Assembly: GCF_005222485.1 (NCBI RefSeq)
Contig: NZ_CP029078.1
Span: forward strand, 992,001-1,056,000
Reading direction: 5' to 3'
DNA length: 64,000 nt
Source: Streptomyces griseoviridis
Lineage (GTDB): Bacteria > Actinomycetota > Actinomycetes > Streptomycetales > Streptomycetaceae
Shown here: positions 36,725 to 45,224 of the stretch, in pieces
Numbering within the stretch: position 1 is the stretch's first letter
Layout of the letters: every line of letters starts with the position of its first letter
Program-made: the position numbers and the translations under genes
The notes under the pieces: model-generated
Database searches by the model: none
What the model was told of the DNA's origin: nothing
What the model saw: the letters and a program-made list of their open reading frames with translations, nothing else

Positions 36725-39700
36725 TCACAGCACTCCTGTGGTCCGGGTCTCGGTGAACGCCGCGAGGGCCGCAACGGTGGGGTCCTCGAAGAACCTCTGC
36801 GGCGGGATCTCGACGCCCGTCTCGTCCCGGATGCGGGCGACGAGCCGGGTGGCGAGGAGGGAGTGGCCGCCGAGGGCGAAGAAGTTGTCGTGGACGCCGA
36901 CGCCGTCCAGGTGGAGCACGTCCTGCCAGAGGGCGGCGAGGGTCTCCTCGGCCGGGGTGCGCGGCGGGGTGCGGTCGTGCCGGGCGGGCCCGTCCGGACG
37001 GGGCAGGGCGGCCCGGTCGACCTTGCCGTTGGGGGTGCGGGGCAGGGCGTCGAGGACGACGAAGGCGGACGGGACCATGTAGCCGGGGAGCCTGGACCGC
37101 AGGTGCCGTTCGACGGCCGGGACGAAGTCGGCGTCGCCGCACGCGGGTTCGGGGGCGGCGACGAACTGGGCGGCGTCGCAGCCGGAATCAGGGGCGGGGA
37201 CAAACTCGGCTTCGTCACGCCCGGATTCAGGGGCAGGGACGAACTCGGCCTCGACGCGACCGGATTCAGGGGCGGCGACGAACTCCGCGCCGCCACGCCC
37301 GGGTTCGGGAGCATCGACCAACTCGGCCTCTCCGCAACGAGATTCAGAGGCAGGGACGGACTCCGCGTCGTCGCGCCCGGATTCAGGGGCGGGGACGAGG
37401 TGGGCGATCAGGGTGGCGCCGGCGGGGCCGGTCTCGTCGACGGTCACCACCGCGTCGCCGACCAGGCCGGAGCCGTCCAGGACGCGTTCGATCTCCCCCA
37501 GCTCGATGCGGAATCCCCGCACCTTCACCTGATGGTCCACCCGCCCCCGGAACTCCAACTCACCCTCCGGCGTCCACCGCGCCAGATCCCCCGTCCGATA
37601 CAGCCGGCCACCCTCCCCACCGAACCGGTCCGGCACAAAACGCTCCGCCGTCAGACCCGGACGACCCGAATAGCCCCGCGCCAGACCCGCACCGCCCAAG
37701 AACACCTCCCCCACCACACCCACCGGAACCAACTCACCCCACCCATCACACACATACACCCGCGTCCCCCCGATAGGACGCCCCACCGTCACCCCACCCG
37801 AACCCACCTCACACCACGTCGAATACGTCGTGTCCTCCGTCGGACCATACAAATTGAAAACACGCACACCCTCATCAACACCACGCACCCCCTCCACCAC
37901 CGAAGAACGCAACACCTCCCCCGCCACATTCACCGCACCCACACCCACCGGAAACGCCCCCGCACCCACCAACGCCTCCACCGCCGACGGCACCGAATTA
38001 ATCAACGAAGGAACCGGCACCACCCCACCCTCAACCAACTCCAACACATCACGCACCACCACCACCGACCCACCCACAGCCAACGGCGCAAACACCTCGA
38101 ACACCGACAAGTCAAAACACACCGACGTCGAACCAAGAACCCGCGACAACAACTCCCCGCCAAACAAATTCACAGCCCACTCGACAAAAGCCACCGCACT
38201 CCCATGCGACAACACCACCCCCTTCGGCACACCCGTCGAACCCGACGTATAAATGCAATACGCCGCACCCCCCGAAAACACCTCCACACCCGGACCCACC
38301 AACGACCCAGCCCGCAACCCCACCTCATCCACACACACCACCACCACACCCTCACCCACCAACCCCTCAACCACCCCCACCACCGACCGATCACACACCA
38401 CCACACCCACACCAGAATCAGCCGCCATAAACCTCAAACGCTCCACCGGATAACCCGGATCCAACGGCACATAACCAGCCCCCGCCTTCAACACCCCCAA
38501 CATCCCCGCAACCATCCCCACACCCCGCGACACACACAAACCAACCAAACAATCAACCCCCACCCCCAAACCCACCAACCTCAAAGCAACCGCATTAGCC
38601 CACCCATCCAACTCCCCATAACTCACACCCACCCCACCACACTCCACCGCCACCACATCCCGACACCCCACCACCCGCCGCTCAAACAACTCATGCAAAC
38701 CCACCACCCCACCACCCACCACACCCCCACCATCACCAAACCCCACCACCTCACCCCGACCCACACCATCCAGAACACCCACTTCATTCACCTGCATGTC
38801 CACTCCGTCCACCAGGCCCTCCAACAACACCGTGAACAACCCCACCAGCCGCTCCACAGAACCCCGGTCGAAAAGATCCGTGGCGAATTCGATCTCACCC
38901 TCCAGGCCGTTGCCGGGGCCGGTCTCGGAGAGGAAGAAGGCGAGGTCGAACTTGGCAGTCCTGGAGTCGTGTTCGTAGTAGCCGATGTCCAGGCCGGGGA
39001 GGGTGATGTCGCGGTTGCCGAAGCCGGGCACGGAGGTGCCGGGTTCGGCCTTGGAGCCGTGGGTCGTGGTGTAGCTGTAGGTCACCTGGAAGAGGGGGTG
39101 CCGGGAGAGGTCGCGGACGGGCTGGATCTCCTCGACGAGCTTCTCGAACGGCAGGTCCCGGTGGGCGTCGGCCCGCAGCATGGACGCGCGGACCTCGCGG
39201 AGCTGGGAGGCGAAGGTGTCGCCCGGGGCCAGCCGGGAGCGCAGGATCAGGGTGTTGACGAAGAGACCGATCAGGTTCTCGGTCTCCAGCCGGTCGCGGT
39301 TGCCCACCGCGTAGCCGACGCAGAAGTCGTCCTGGCCGCTGTAGCGGTGCAGCAGGATGTTGAAGGCGGTGGCGACCGTCATGAAGACGGTGGCGTCGTG
39401 GTCGTGGCTGATCTCCCGCAGGGCGTCGCTGAGTTCGGGGGTGAGGGTGAAGGAGACGGTGCCGCCGCCATGGCTGGGCACCGACGGGCGGGGACGGTCG
39501 GTGGGCAGGTCGAGGGCGTGCTCGGCGCCGTCGAGGTGGTCGCGCCAGAAGGCGAGGTGCCGCTCGACCTGGCGGTCTTCGAGCATGCGGTTCTGCCAGC
39601 GGGCGAAGTCGGTGTACTGGACGGCCAGTTCGGGCAGGTCGGCGGGCCGGCCGTCGACGAAGGCGCTGTAGAGGGCGGAGAGTTCGGTGAGCAGCACGTC

Positions 39701-42700
39701 GAGCGACCAGTCGTCGCCGAGGATGTGGTGCATGCTGACCATCAGGATGTGTCGGCGGGGGGCCAGCCTGACCAGGCCGATCCGGGTGAGCGGCCCCTCG
39801 GCGAGGTCGAAGGGCAGGTCGGCCTCCGCGGTGACCACCTCGTCGGCGGCGCGCCGGGGGTCCGGGGTCGCGGAGACGTCGATCAGGGGCAGCGGCCGGT
39901 GGACGAAGTCCTGTACGACGGGGTGCGGCACGCCGCCCCGCTCGGGGAAGACCGTCCTGAGCACCTGCTGCCGGCGGATGATCTCGTTGAGGGCGTGCTC
40001 CAGGGCGTCCGGGTCGAGGGCGCCGTCGAGCCGCCAGGCCGCGGCGATGTTGTAGAGGCTGCTGTTGGGGTTCATACGGTGCAGGAACCACATCCGCTGC
40101 TGGGCGTAGGAGGCGACGAGCGGCTCGTCGGCCGGGCCCGCGACGAGGGCGCCCTCGTCTACCCGGCCGGCCGCCTCCACCGTCTGCGCCAGGGCGGCGA
40201 CGGTGGGAGCGTCGAAGACGTCGCGCAGCCGCACGTCCGCGCGCAGGACCTGGCGGATGCGGGCGACGAGCTGGGTGACGAGCAGGGAGTGGCCGCCGAG
40301 GGCGAAGAAGTTGTCGTGGACGCCGACGGAGTCCAGGTGGAGCACGTCCTGCCAGAGGGCGGTGAGGGTCTCCTCGGTCGGGGTCCTGGGCGCCGTGTGG
40401 GCGGGGTTCTGGGCGGCGGGGCGGGTCAGGGCGGACCGGTCGACCTTGCCGTTGGGGGTGCGGGGCAGGGCGTCGAGGACGACGAAGACGGACGGCACCA
40501 TGTAGCCGGGCAGCGCGGACCGCAGGTGCCGTTCGAGGGCCGGGACGAAATCGGCGTAGCCGCAGGCGGATTCGGGGGCCGAGACGAACTCGGCTTCGCC
40601 GCGACCGGATTCAGGGCCGTCGAGCAACTCGGCCTCGCCAGAGCCGGATTCGCAGGCGGGTAGGAACTCTGCGTCGCCGCCACCGGATACAGAACCGGAG
40701 GCCAACTCGACGTCGCCGCTTCCGGATTCGAGGGCAGGGACCACGTGTGCCATGAGGGTGGCGCCGGTGGCGCCGGTTTCGTCGACGGTGACCACCGCCT
40801 CGCTCACCAGCCCCGAACGGTCCAGGGCGGCCTCGACCTCGCCGAGTTCGATGCGGAATCCCCGCACCTTCACCTGATGGTCCACCCGCCCCCGGAACTC
40901 CAACTCACCCTCCGGCGTCCATCGCGCCAGATCCCCCGTCCGATACAGCCGGCCACCCTCCCCACCGAACCGGTCCGGCACAAAACGCTCGGCCGTCAGA
41001 CCCGGACGGCCCGAATAGCCCCGCGCCAGACCCGCACCGCCCAAGAACACCTCACCCACCACACCCACCGGAACCAACTCACCCCACCCATCACACACAT
41101 ACACCCGCGTCCCATTGATAGGACGCCCCACCGTCACCCCACCCGAACCCACCTCACACCACGTCGAATACGTCGTGTCCTCCGTCGGACCATACAAATT
41201 GAAAACACGCACACCCTCATCAACCCCACGCACCCCCTCCACCACCGAAGAACGCAACACCTCCCCCGCCACATTCACCGCACCCACACCCACCGGAAAC
41301 GCCCCCGCACCCACCAACGCCTCCACCGCCGACGGCACCGAATTAATCAACGAAGGAACCGGCACCACCCCACCCTCAACCAACTCCAACACATCACGCA
41401 CCACCACCACCGACCCACCCACAGCCAACGGCGCAAACACCTCAAACACCGACAAGTCAAAACACACCGACGTCGAACCAAGAACCCGCGACAACAACCC
41501 CCCACCCACACCACCAAACACACTCACAGCCCACTCGACAAAAGCCACCGCACTCCCATGCGACAACACCACCCCCTTCGGCACACCCGTCGAACCCGAC
41601 GTATAAATGCAATACGCCGCACCCCCCGAAAACACCTCCACACCCGGACCCACCAACGACCCAGCCCGCAACCCCACCTCATCCACACACACCACCACCA
41701 CACCCTCACCCACCAACCCCTCAACCACCCCCACCACCGACCGATCACACACCACCACACCCACACCAGAATCAGCCGCCATAAACCTCAAACGCTCCAC
41801 CGGATAACCCGGATCCAACGGCACATAACCAACCCCCGCCTTCAACACCCCCAACATCCCCGCAACCATCCCCACACCCCGCGACACACACAAACCAACC
41901 AAACAATCAACCCCCACCCCCAAACCCACCAACCTCAAAGCAACCGCATTAGCCCACCCATCCAACTCCCCATAACTCACACCCACCCCACCACACTCCA
42001 CCGCCACCACATCCCGACACCCCACCACCCGCCGCTCAAACAACTCATGCAAACCCACCACCCCACCACCCACCACACCCCCACCATCACCAAACCCCAC
42101 CACCTCACCCCGACCCACACCATCCAGAACACCCACCTCACCCACCCGCACATCCACCCCGCCCACCACACCCTCCAACAACACCGTGAACAACCCCACC
42201 AACCGCTCCACAGAAACCCGATCGAAAAGGTCCGTGGAGAATTCGAAACCGCCCTCGATACGGCCCGAGGGTGTTTCCGAGAGCAGGAGGGAGAGGTCGA
42301 ACTTGGCGGTGTTCTCCGTCAGGTCGACGCGTTCGAGGTCGAGGTCGCCCATGCGGAGTTCGCTCTCCGCGAGGTAGGTGAAGAGGGCCTGGAACAGGGG
42401 CTGGTGGTCGGTCCTGGCGCCGGGGGCGATCTCCTGGACGAGGCGGCCGAAGGGCAGGTCGCGGTGGTCGTAGGCGTCGATGAGGTTGCCGCGGACCTGG
42501 CGCACGAGTTCGTCGAAGGTGAGCCGGCCTGAGAGGTCGGAGCGCAGCACGAGGGTGTTGAGGAAGTAGCCGACGACGTGCTCGGCGTCGGGGTGGTCGC
42601 GGCCGTCCACGGGCAGGCCGACGCTGATGTCGTCCTCGCCGCACCACCGCGACAGCAGGGTCTGGAAGGCCGCGAGCAGCACCATGAACGGGGTCGCGTC

Positions 42701-43690
42701 GTTGCGCCGCCCGAGCGCGGTCAGGGACTCCACGAGGGGCGCGGGCAGGGTGAAGCGCACCACGTCGCCGCGGAAGCCGGGGGTGGCGGGGCGGATGCGG
42801 TCGAAGGGCATGTCGAGGGCGGCCGGGGCGCCTTCGAGGCGTCCTGTCCAGTAGTCGAGCAGTTCGCGCAGCCGGTCGCCGCTCAACGTCTCGCGCTGCC
42901 AGAGGGCGAAGTCGGCGTACTGGGCGACGGGTTCGGGCAGCGGGGAGGGCTCGCCGCGGCGGAACGCGTCGTAGAGGACGCCGAGTTCGCGGAAGAGGAT
43001 GTCGAAGGAGGTCCCGTCGATCATGATGTGGTGGGCGGTGACGGCGAGGACGTGCTCCCGCTCGCCGGTGCGCACGAGTTGGAGCGACATCGGGCAGCGG
43101 TCCGCCAGGTCCAGGGGTGCGGCGGCGGCCGTGCGCAGCAGCGCGCGCAGCGCCTCGTCGCGTCCGGCGGACGGCACGGCGGTCAGGTCGTGGAGTTGGA
43201 GGGCGGGCGGGGCGGCGGGTTCGACCGTCTGCCGGGGCACTCCGTCGACGTCGGGGTAGCGGGTGCGCAACGCCTCGTGCCTGCGGACCAGTTCGGTCAG
43301 CGCGGCGCGCAGGGCGGGCTCGTCCAGGGTGCCGCGCAGCCTGACCGCCGACTGCTCGTGGTAGGCGGCGCCGGTCTCGCCGGTCCGGTCGAGGAACCAG
43401 AGTCCTTCCTGACCGAGGGAGAGGGGGGTCGCGGCGGGGCGGGGGACGCGCGCGAGGGGCCGCCGGTCGCGGTGGGCGGGGGCGGAAGGACGCTCGGTGC
43501 CGTCCGTCTCGGCCCGCAGCAGGTCGGTGATCTCCGCCTTGGCCTCGCGCAGCGCGGCCGTCCGCGCGGCGCTCAGCCCGTCCGGCGACCGGTACCGCAG
43601 CCGGTCGCCGTGCACCCACAACCGCACGCCGTCGGCGCGGAGTTCGTCGAGGAGTCGGCGGGCGTCGGTCTGCTGCGGCGATCCAGTCAT
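36725..43690 (-). CDS. NRPS: TubC docking-C-A-PCP-C-A-PCP, two alanine-type modules
   Basis: A 2321-residue synthetase starting at ATG 43690 (MTGSPQQTDARRLLDELRAD). Residues 1-60 form a TubC-type N-terminal docking domain. C1 (about 85-480) has HHIMIDG. A1 is at about 510-1095, and PCP1 has DNFFALGGHSLL (Ser near 1135). C2 (about 1160-1590) has HHILGDDWS, with the usual Gly replaced. A2 is at about 1620-2230, and PCP2 Ser is near 2274. No epimerase or thioesterase is present. By eye both A domains read the ten-residue code DLFNNALTYK, one I remember for alanine. The A cores are near-identical skewed repeats, and both domains carry 13-residue tandem repeats between A8 and A9. Confidence 0.95.
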   Translation of the reverse strand: MTGSPQQTDARRLLDELRADGVRLWVHGDRLRYRSPDGLSAARTAALREAKAEITDLLRAETDGTERPSAPAHRDRRPLARVPRPAATPLSLGQEGLWFLDRTGETGAAYHEQSAVRLRGTLDEPALRAALTELVRRHEALRTRYPDVDGVPRQTVEPAAPPALQLHDLTAVPSAGRDEALRALLRTAAAAPLDLADRCPMSLQLVRTGEREHVLAVTAHHIMIDGTSFDILFRELGVLYDAFRRGEPSPLPEPVAQYADFALWQRETLSGDRLRELLDYWTGRLEGAPAALDMPFDRIRPATPGFRGDVVRFTLPAPLVESLTALGRRNDATPFMVLLAAFQTLLSRWCGEDDISVGLPVDGRDHPDAEHVVGYFLNTLVLRSDLSGRLTFDELVRQVRGNLIDAYDHRDLPFGRLVQEIAPGARTDHQPLFQALFTYLAESELRMGDLDLERVDLTENTAKFDLSLLLSETPSGRIEGGFEFSTDLFDRVSVERLVGLFTVLLEGVVGGVDVRVGEVGVLDGVGRGEVVGFGDGGGVVGGGVVGLHELFERRVVGCRDVVAVECGGVGVSYGELDGWANAVALRLVGLGVGVDCLVGLCVSRGVGMVAGMLGVLKAGVGYVPLDPGYPVERLRFMAADSGVGVVVCDRSVVGVVEGLVGEGVVVVCVDEVGLRAGSLVGPGVEVFSGGAAYCIYTSGSTGVPKGVVLSHGSAVAFVEWAVSVFGGVGGGLLSRVLGSTSVCFDLSVFEVFAPLAVGGSVVVVRDVLELVEGGVVPVPSLINSVPSAVEALVGAGAFPVGVGAVNVAGEVLRSSVVEGVRGVDEGVRVFNLYGPTEDTTYSTWCEVGSGGVTVGRPINGTRVYVCDGWGELVPVGVVGEVFLGGAGLARGYSGRPGLTAERFVPDRFGGEGGRLYRTGDLARWTPEGELEFRGRVDHQVKVRGFRIELGEVEAALDRSGLVSEAVVTVDETGATGATLMAHVVPALESGSGDVELASGSVSGGGDAEFLPACESGSGEAELLDGPESGRGEAEFVSAPESACGYADFVPALERHLRSALPGYMVPSVFVVLDALPRTPNGKVDRSALTRPAAQNPAHTAPRTPTEETLTALWQDVLHLDSVGVHDNFFALGGHSLLVTQLVARIRQVLRADVRLRDVFDAPTVAALAQTVEAAGRVDEGALVAGPADEPLVASYAQQRMWFLHRMNPNSSLYNIAAAWRLDGALDPDALEHALNEIIRRQQVLRTVFPERGGVPHPVVQDFVHRPLPLIDVSATPDPRRAADEVVTAEADLPFDLAEGPLTRIGLVRLAPRRHILMVSMHHILGDDWSLDVLLTELSALYSAFVDGRPADLPELAVQYTDFARWQNRMLEDRQVERHLAFWRDHLDGAEHALDLPTDRPRPSVPSHGGGTVSFTLTPELSDALREISHDHDATVFMTVATAFNILLHRYSGQDDFCVGYAVGNRDRLETENLIGLFVNTLILRSRLAPGDTFASQLREVRASMLRADAHRDLPFEKLVEEIQPVRDLSRHPLFQVTYSYTTTHGSKAEPGTSVPGFGNRDITLPGLDIGYYEHDSRTAKFDLAFFLSETGPGNGLEGEIEFATDLFDRGSVERLVGLFTVLLEGLVDGVDMQVNEVGVLDGVGRGEVVGFGDGGGVVGGGVVGLHELFERRVVGCRDVVAVECGGVGVSYGELDGWANAVALRLVGLGVGVDCLVGLCVSRGVGMVAGMLGVLKAGAGYVPLDPGYPVERLRFMAADSGVGVVVCDRSVVGVVEGLVGEGVVVVCVDEVGLRAGSLVGPGVEVFSGGAAYCIYTSGSTGVPKGVVLSHGSAVAFVEWAVNLFGGELLSRVLGSTSVCFDLSVFEVFAPLAVGGSVVVVRDVLELVEGGVVPVPSLINSVPSAVEALVGAGAFPVGVGAVNVAGEVLRSSVVEGVRGVDEGVRVFNLYGPTEDTTYSTWCEVGSGGVTVGRPIGGTRVYVCDGWGELVPVGVVGEVFLGGAGLARGYSGRPGLTAERFVPDRFGGEGGRLYRTGDLARWTPEGELEFRGRVDHQVKVRGFRIELGEIERVLDGSGLVGDAVVTVDETGPAGATLIAHLVPAPESGRDDAESVPASESRCGEAELVDAPEPGRGGAEFVAAPESGRVEAEFVPAPESGRDEAEFVPAPDSGCDAAQFVAAPEPACGDADFVPAVERHLRSRLPGYMVPSAFVVLDALPRTPNGKVDRAALPRPDGPARHDRTPPRTPAEETLAALWQDVLHLDGVGVHDNFFALGGHSLLATRLVARIRDETGVEIPPQRFFEDPTVAALAAFTETRTTGVL
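37121..37393 (-). repeat. Seven-copy 39-bp in-frame repeat inside the second adenylation domain
   Basis: Exactly 7 x 39 bp = 273 bp, coding for 13-residue units of the form PAPESGRDEAEFV with variation. It lies between core A8 (KVRGFRIELGE) and A9 (RLPGYMVPS), where normal adenylation domains have a short connection. The residues are acidic and probably unstructured. Confidence 0.9.
37505..38892 (-). repeat. GRINS-type skewed direct repeat, copy 2
   Basis: The + strand is nearly all A and C with few G or T (coding strand rich in G and T), unlike the flanking NRPS sequence. It is near-identical to 40850-42246, with only scattered base differences and one 9-bp indel (the copy-1 residues VGG near FGGVGGGLLS are absent here). 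It covers adenylation cores A1 to A8 of module 2 and the end of the preceding C domain. Confidence 0.9.
40544..40738 (-). repeat. Five-copy 39-bp in-frame repeat inside the first adenylation domain
   Basis: Exactly 5 x 39 bp = 195 bp, coding for 13-residue units (for example DGPESGRGEAEFV). It occupies the same A8-A9 position as the seven-copy array in the second module, but its copies are more diverged. Confidence 0.9.
40850..42246 (-). repeat. GRINS-type skewed direct repeat, copy 1
   Basis: Partner of 37505-38892 with the same extreme A+C bias on the + strand. The offset is 3345 bp at one end and 3354 bp at the other, because of a single 9-bp indel near 41505. Homology fades sharply at both ends, where normal high-GC codon use resumes. 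Confidence 0.9.
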
Positions 43691-43877
43691 GGCGGAGCCT
43701 TTCTGGCACGCGGAATCGGCCGGTCGAGGAGGGCGGCCTGGGACGGTCCTGGCGGCGGCGTCCCGCGCGGGGCACGGGGCGCGCCCGATTCCGGGAGCGG
43801 AGGTGACGCGGGGATTTCCCCTGTGACGAGGGCGCTTCGGCGCGGCGCCGAGGGTGGGCCGGGGTGCAGTCTCGATC

Positions 43878-43906
43878 ACCGTAGGCAGCCCCCACGGACC
43901 CGTCAA
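43878..43906 (-). promoter_or_regulatory. HrdB-like promoter of the 7-kb NRPS gene
   Basis: On the minus strand TTGACG (43906-43901) and TACGGT (43883-43878) are separated by exactly 17 bases, a close match to the streptomycete major sigma consensus. Confidence 0.65.
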
Positions 43907-43937
43907 TCAAGAGTGCGCACGGCCGCCGCGAGGGCCT

Positions 43938-43964
43938 TTCAACCGCGGTTCGGCCCCGGTTGAA
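43938..43964. promoter_or_regulatory. Candidate operator: inverted repeat upstream of the -35 box
   Basis: TTCAACCG (43938-43945) and CGGTTGAA (43957-43964) form perfect 8-bp arms with an 11-base spacer, about 30 bp upstream of the NRPS -35 element. No regulator gene is present in the visible part of the cluster. Confidence 0.5.
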
Positions 43965-44101
43965 CGCGCCGAACCCGGGCGGCCGGCAGCGGGTGTGTTC
44001 CGGCGGGACGTGCGCCGCCGTGACCGCCGGGTCACCCTGGCCGGTGGGGGACGCGCGCCGCCCGGCGCCGTCCTGACCCACGACAGGGGGCGTGATCGGC
44101 C

Positions 44102-45058
44102 GTGATCGACGAGCTGCTTCAGGAGCTGCGTGGCAGCAACGTGCGCGTCTGGGCGAAGGACGGGCGGCTGCACTTCGACGGGCCGAAGGACGTGATGACC
44201 CCCGAGCTGCTCGCTGTGCTGCGCGGCCACAAGGAGGAGTTGCTGCGGCGGCTGGCGGACGGACCGCGGGAGCGGCCCGCCGCGCGGGCGGCGGCGCCGG
44301 GCGCGGACCGGGACGCCGGGGCCGGGGTCCGGCTGAAGGTGCTCGCGCGCGCCGCCCGCGGTCTCGTGGTCTTCGTCCTGCCGCCGGCCGGGGCCGGGCC
44401 CTCCCTCTTCCACGCGTGGGGCGCCGCCGCGCCCGCGGGTGTGGAGGTGGTGGTGGTGCACGCGCCGGGCCGGGAGGACCGGATCGACGAGCCGCCCTAC
44501 CGGGGGGTGGCCCCGCTCGCCGACGCGGTCGCCGCGGCGGTCGACGGCTACGGGGACCGCCCGTTCGCCGTCTTCGGGCACAGCGCGGGCGCCCTGGTCG
44601 GGCACCAGGTGCTGCGCAGGGTGCGTCCTGGCGGGGCGCGGCTGCTGGTGACGGCGGCGGCCACGCCGCCCGACCGGGTGGTGGGCGACGTGGCGGGGAT
44701 GAGCGACGGCGATCTGCTGGCCGCGATGGCGGCGTGGGGCGGCACACCGGAGCAGGTCCTCGACGATCCGCTGGGCCGCGACGCGTTCCTGCCGTGTCTG
44801 CGGGCGGATCTGGAGGTCGTCGAGTCGTGCGCACGCGCCGAGGGCGACGTGGAGCCCGTCGACGTGCCCGTCCTCGCCCTGGCAGGCACCGACGACCCCT
44901 TCGCGCCGCTCTCCGAGTGCCTGCGCTGGGCCCGCTGGAGCACCGCGGGCTTCCGGGCGCACCTGGTGCCGGGCGGCCACTTCTTCCCGGCCACCGAGGG
45001 CGCCGAGATCCTGTCCCTGATCCAACGGCACGCGACGGGACGGGAACAGGGCGCCTGA
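44102..45058 (+). CDS. Type II thioesterase with N-terminal TubC-like docking domain
   Basis: A 318-residue protein starting at GTG 44102 (MIDELLQELRGSNVRVWAKD). Residues 1-60 resemble the TubC-type docking domain at the N-terminus of the divergent NRPS. Residues about 80-310 are an alpha/beta-hydrolase of the RifR/GrsT type II thioesterase family. The nucleophile elbow is FGHSAGALVGHQ, the acid LALAGTDDPFAP and the His PGGHFFPA. Type II thioesterases clear misacylated carrier proteins. A docking domain on such an enzyme is unusual and suggests recruitment to one site of the assembly line. It is the only plus-strand gene in the cluster. Confidence 0.88.
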   Translation: MIDELLQELRGSNVRVWAKDGRLHFDGPKDVMTPELLAVLRGHKEELLRRLADGPRERPAARAAAPGADRDAGAGVRLKVLARAARGLVVFVLPPAGAGPSLFHAWGAAAPAGVEVVVVHAPGREDRIDEPPYRGVAPLADAVAAAVDGYGDRPFAVFGHSAGALVGHQVLRRVRPGGARLLVTAAATPPDRVVGDVAGMSDGDLLAAMAAWGGTPEQVLDDPLGRDAFLPCLRADLEVVESCARAEGDVEPVDVPVLALAGTDDPFAPLSECLRWARWSTAGFRAHLVPGGHFFPATEGAEILSLIQRHATGREQGA

Positions 45059-45099
45059 CAGCGGGCAGCGGGCAGCGGGCAGCGGGGACATCGCCGCGC

Positions 45100-45142
45100 C
45101 GACGACCGGCCCGGAGCCGCAGGGGCTCCGGGCCGGTCGTCG
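45100..45142. terminator. Bidirectional terminator between the thioesterase and the C-A-PCP-TE gene
   Basis: A perfect 19-bp stem (45100-45118 with 45124-45142) and a 5-base loop between two convergent genes. A short direct repeat of CAGCGGG (about 45059-45086, four copies) precedes it. Confidence 0.92.
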
Positions 45143-45224
45143 TCTTCGGCGTCTTCGGCGTCCTCTGGGCCTTCGGCATCTCCGGCGGGGGCGGCGTCCA
45201 CGTCGGTGTCCGCCGCGCCCCGGG

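Larger units (their letters stand above)
43691..44101. promoter_or_regulatory. Divergent control region between the 7-kb NRPS gene and the thioesterase gene
   Basis: This 411-bp gap is the only divergent promoter region inside the cluster. It holds a good HrdB-type promoter for the minus strand (43878-43906) and an upstream inverted repeat (43938-43964). The predicted leader of the NRPS transcript is about 180 bases. A matching promoter toward the thioesterase was not clear. Confidence 0.6.

Noticed and set aside
36653..40663. Very long plus-strand open frame opposite the 7-kb NRPS gene
   Set aside because: It is antisense to an obvious NRPS with full domain motifs. Its length comes from high GC and the skewed repeats, and its His/Thr/Arg-rich translation is typical of shadow frames.
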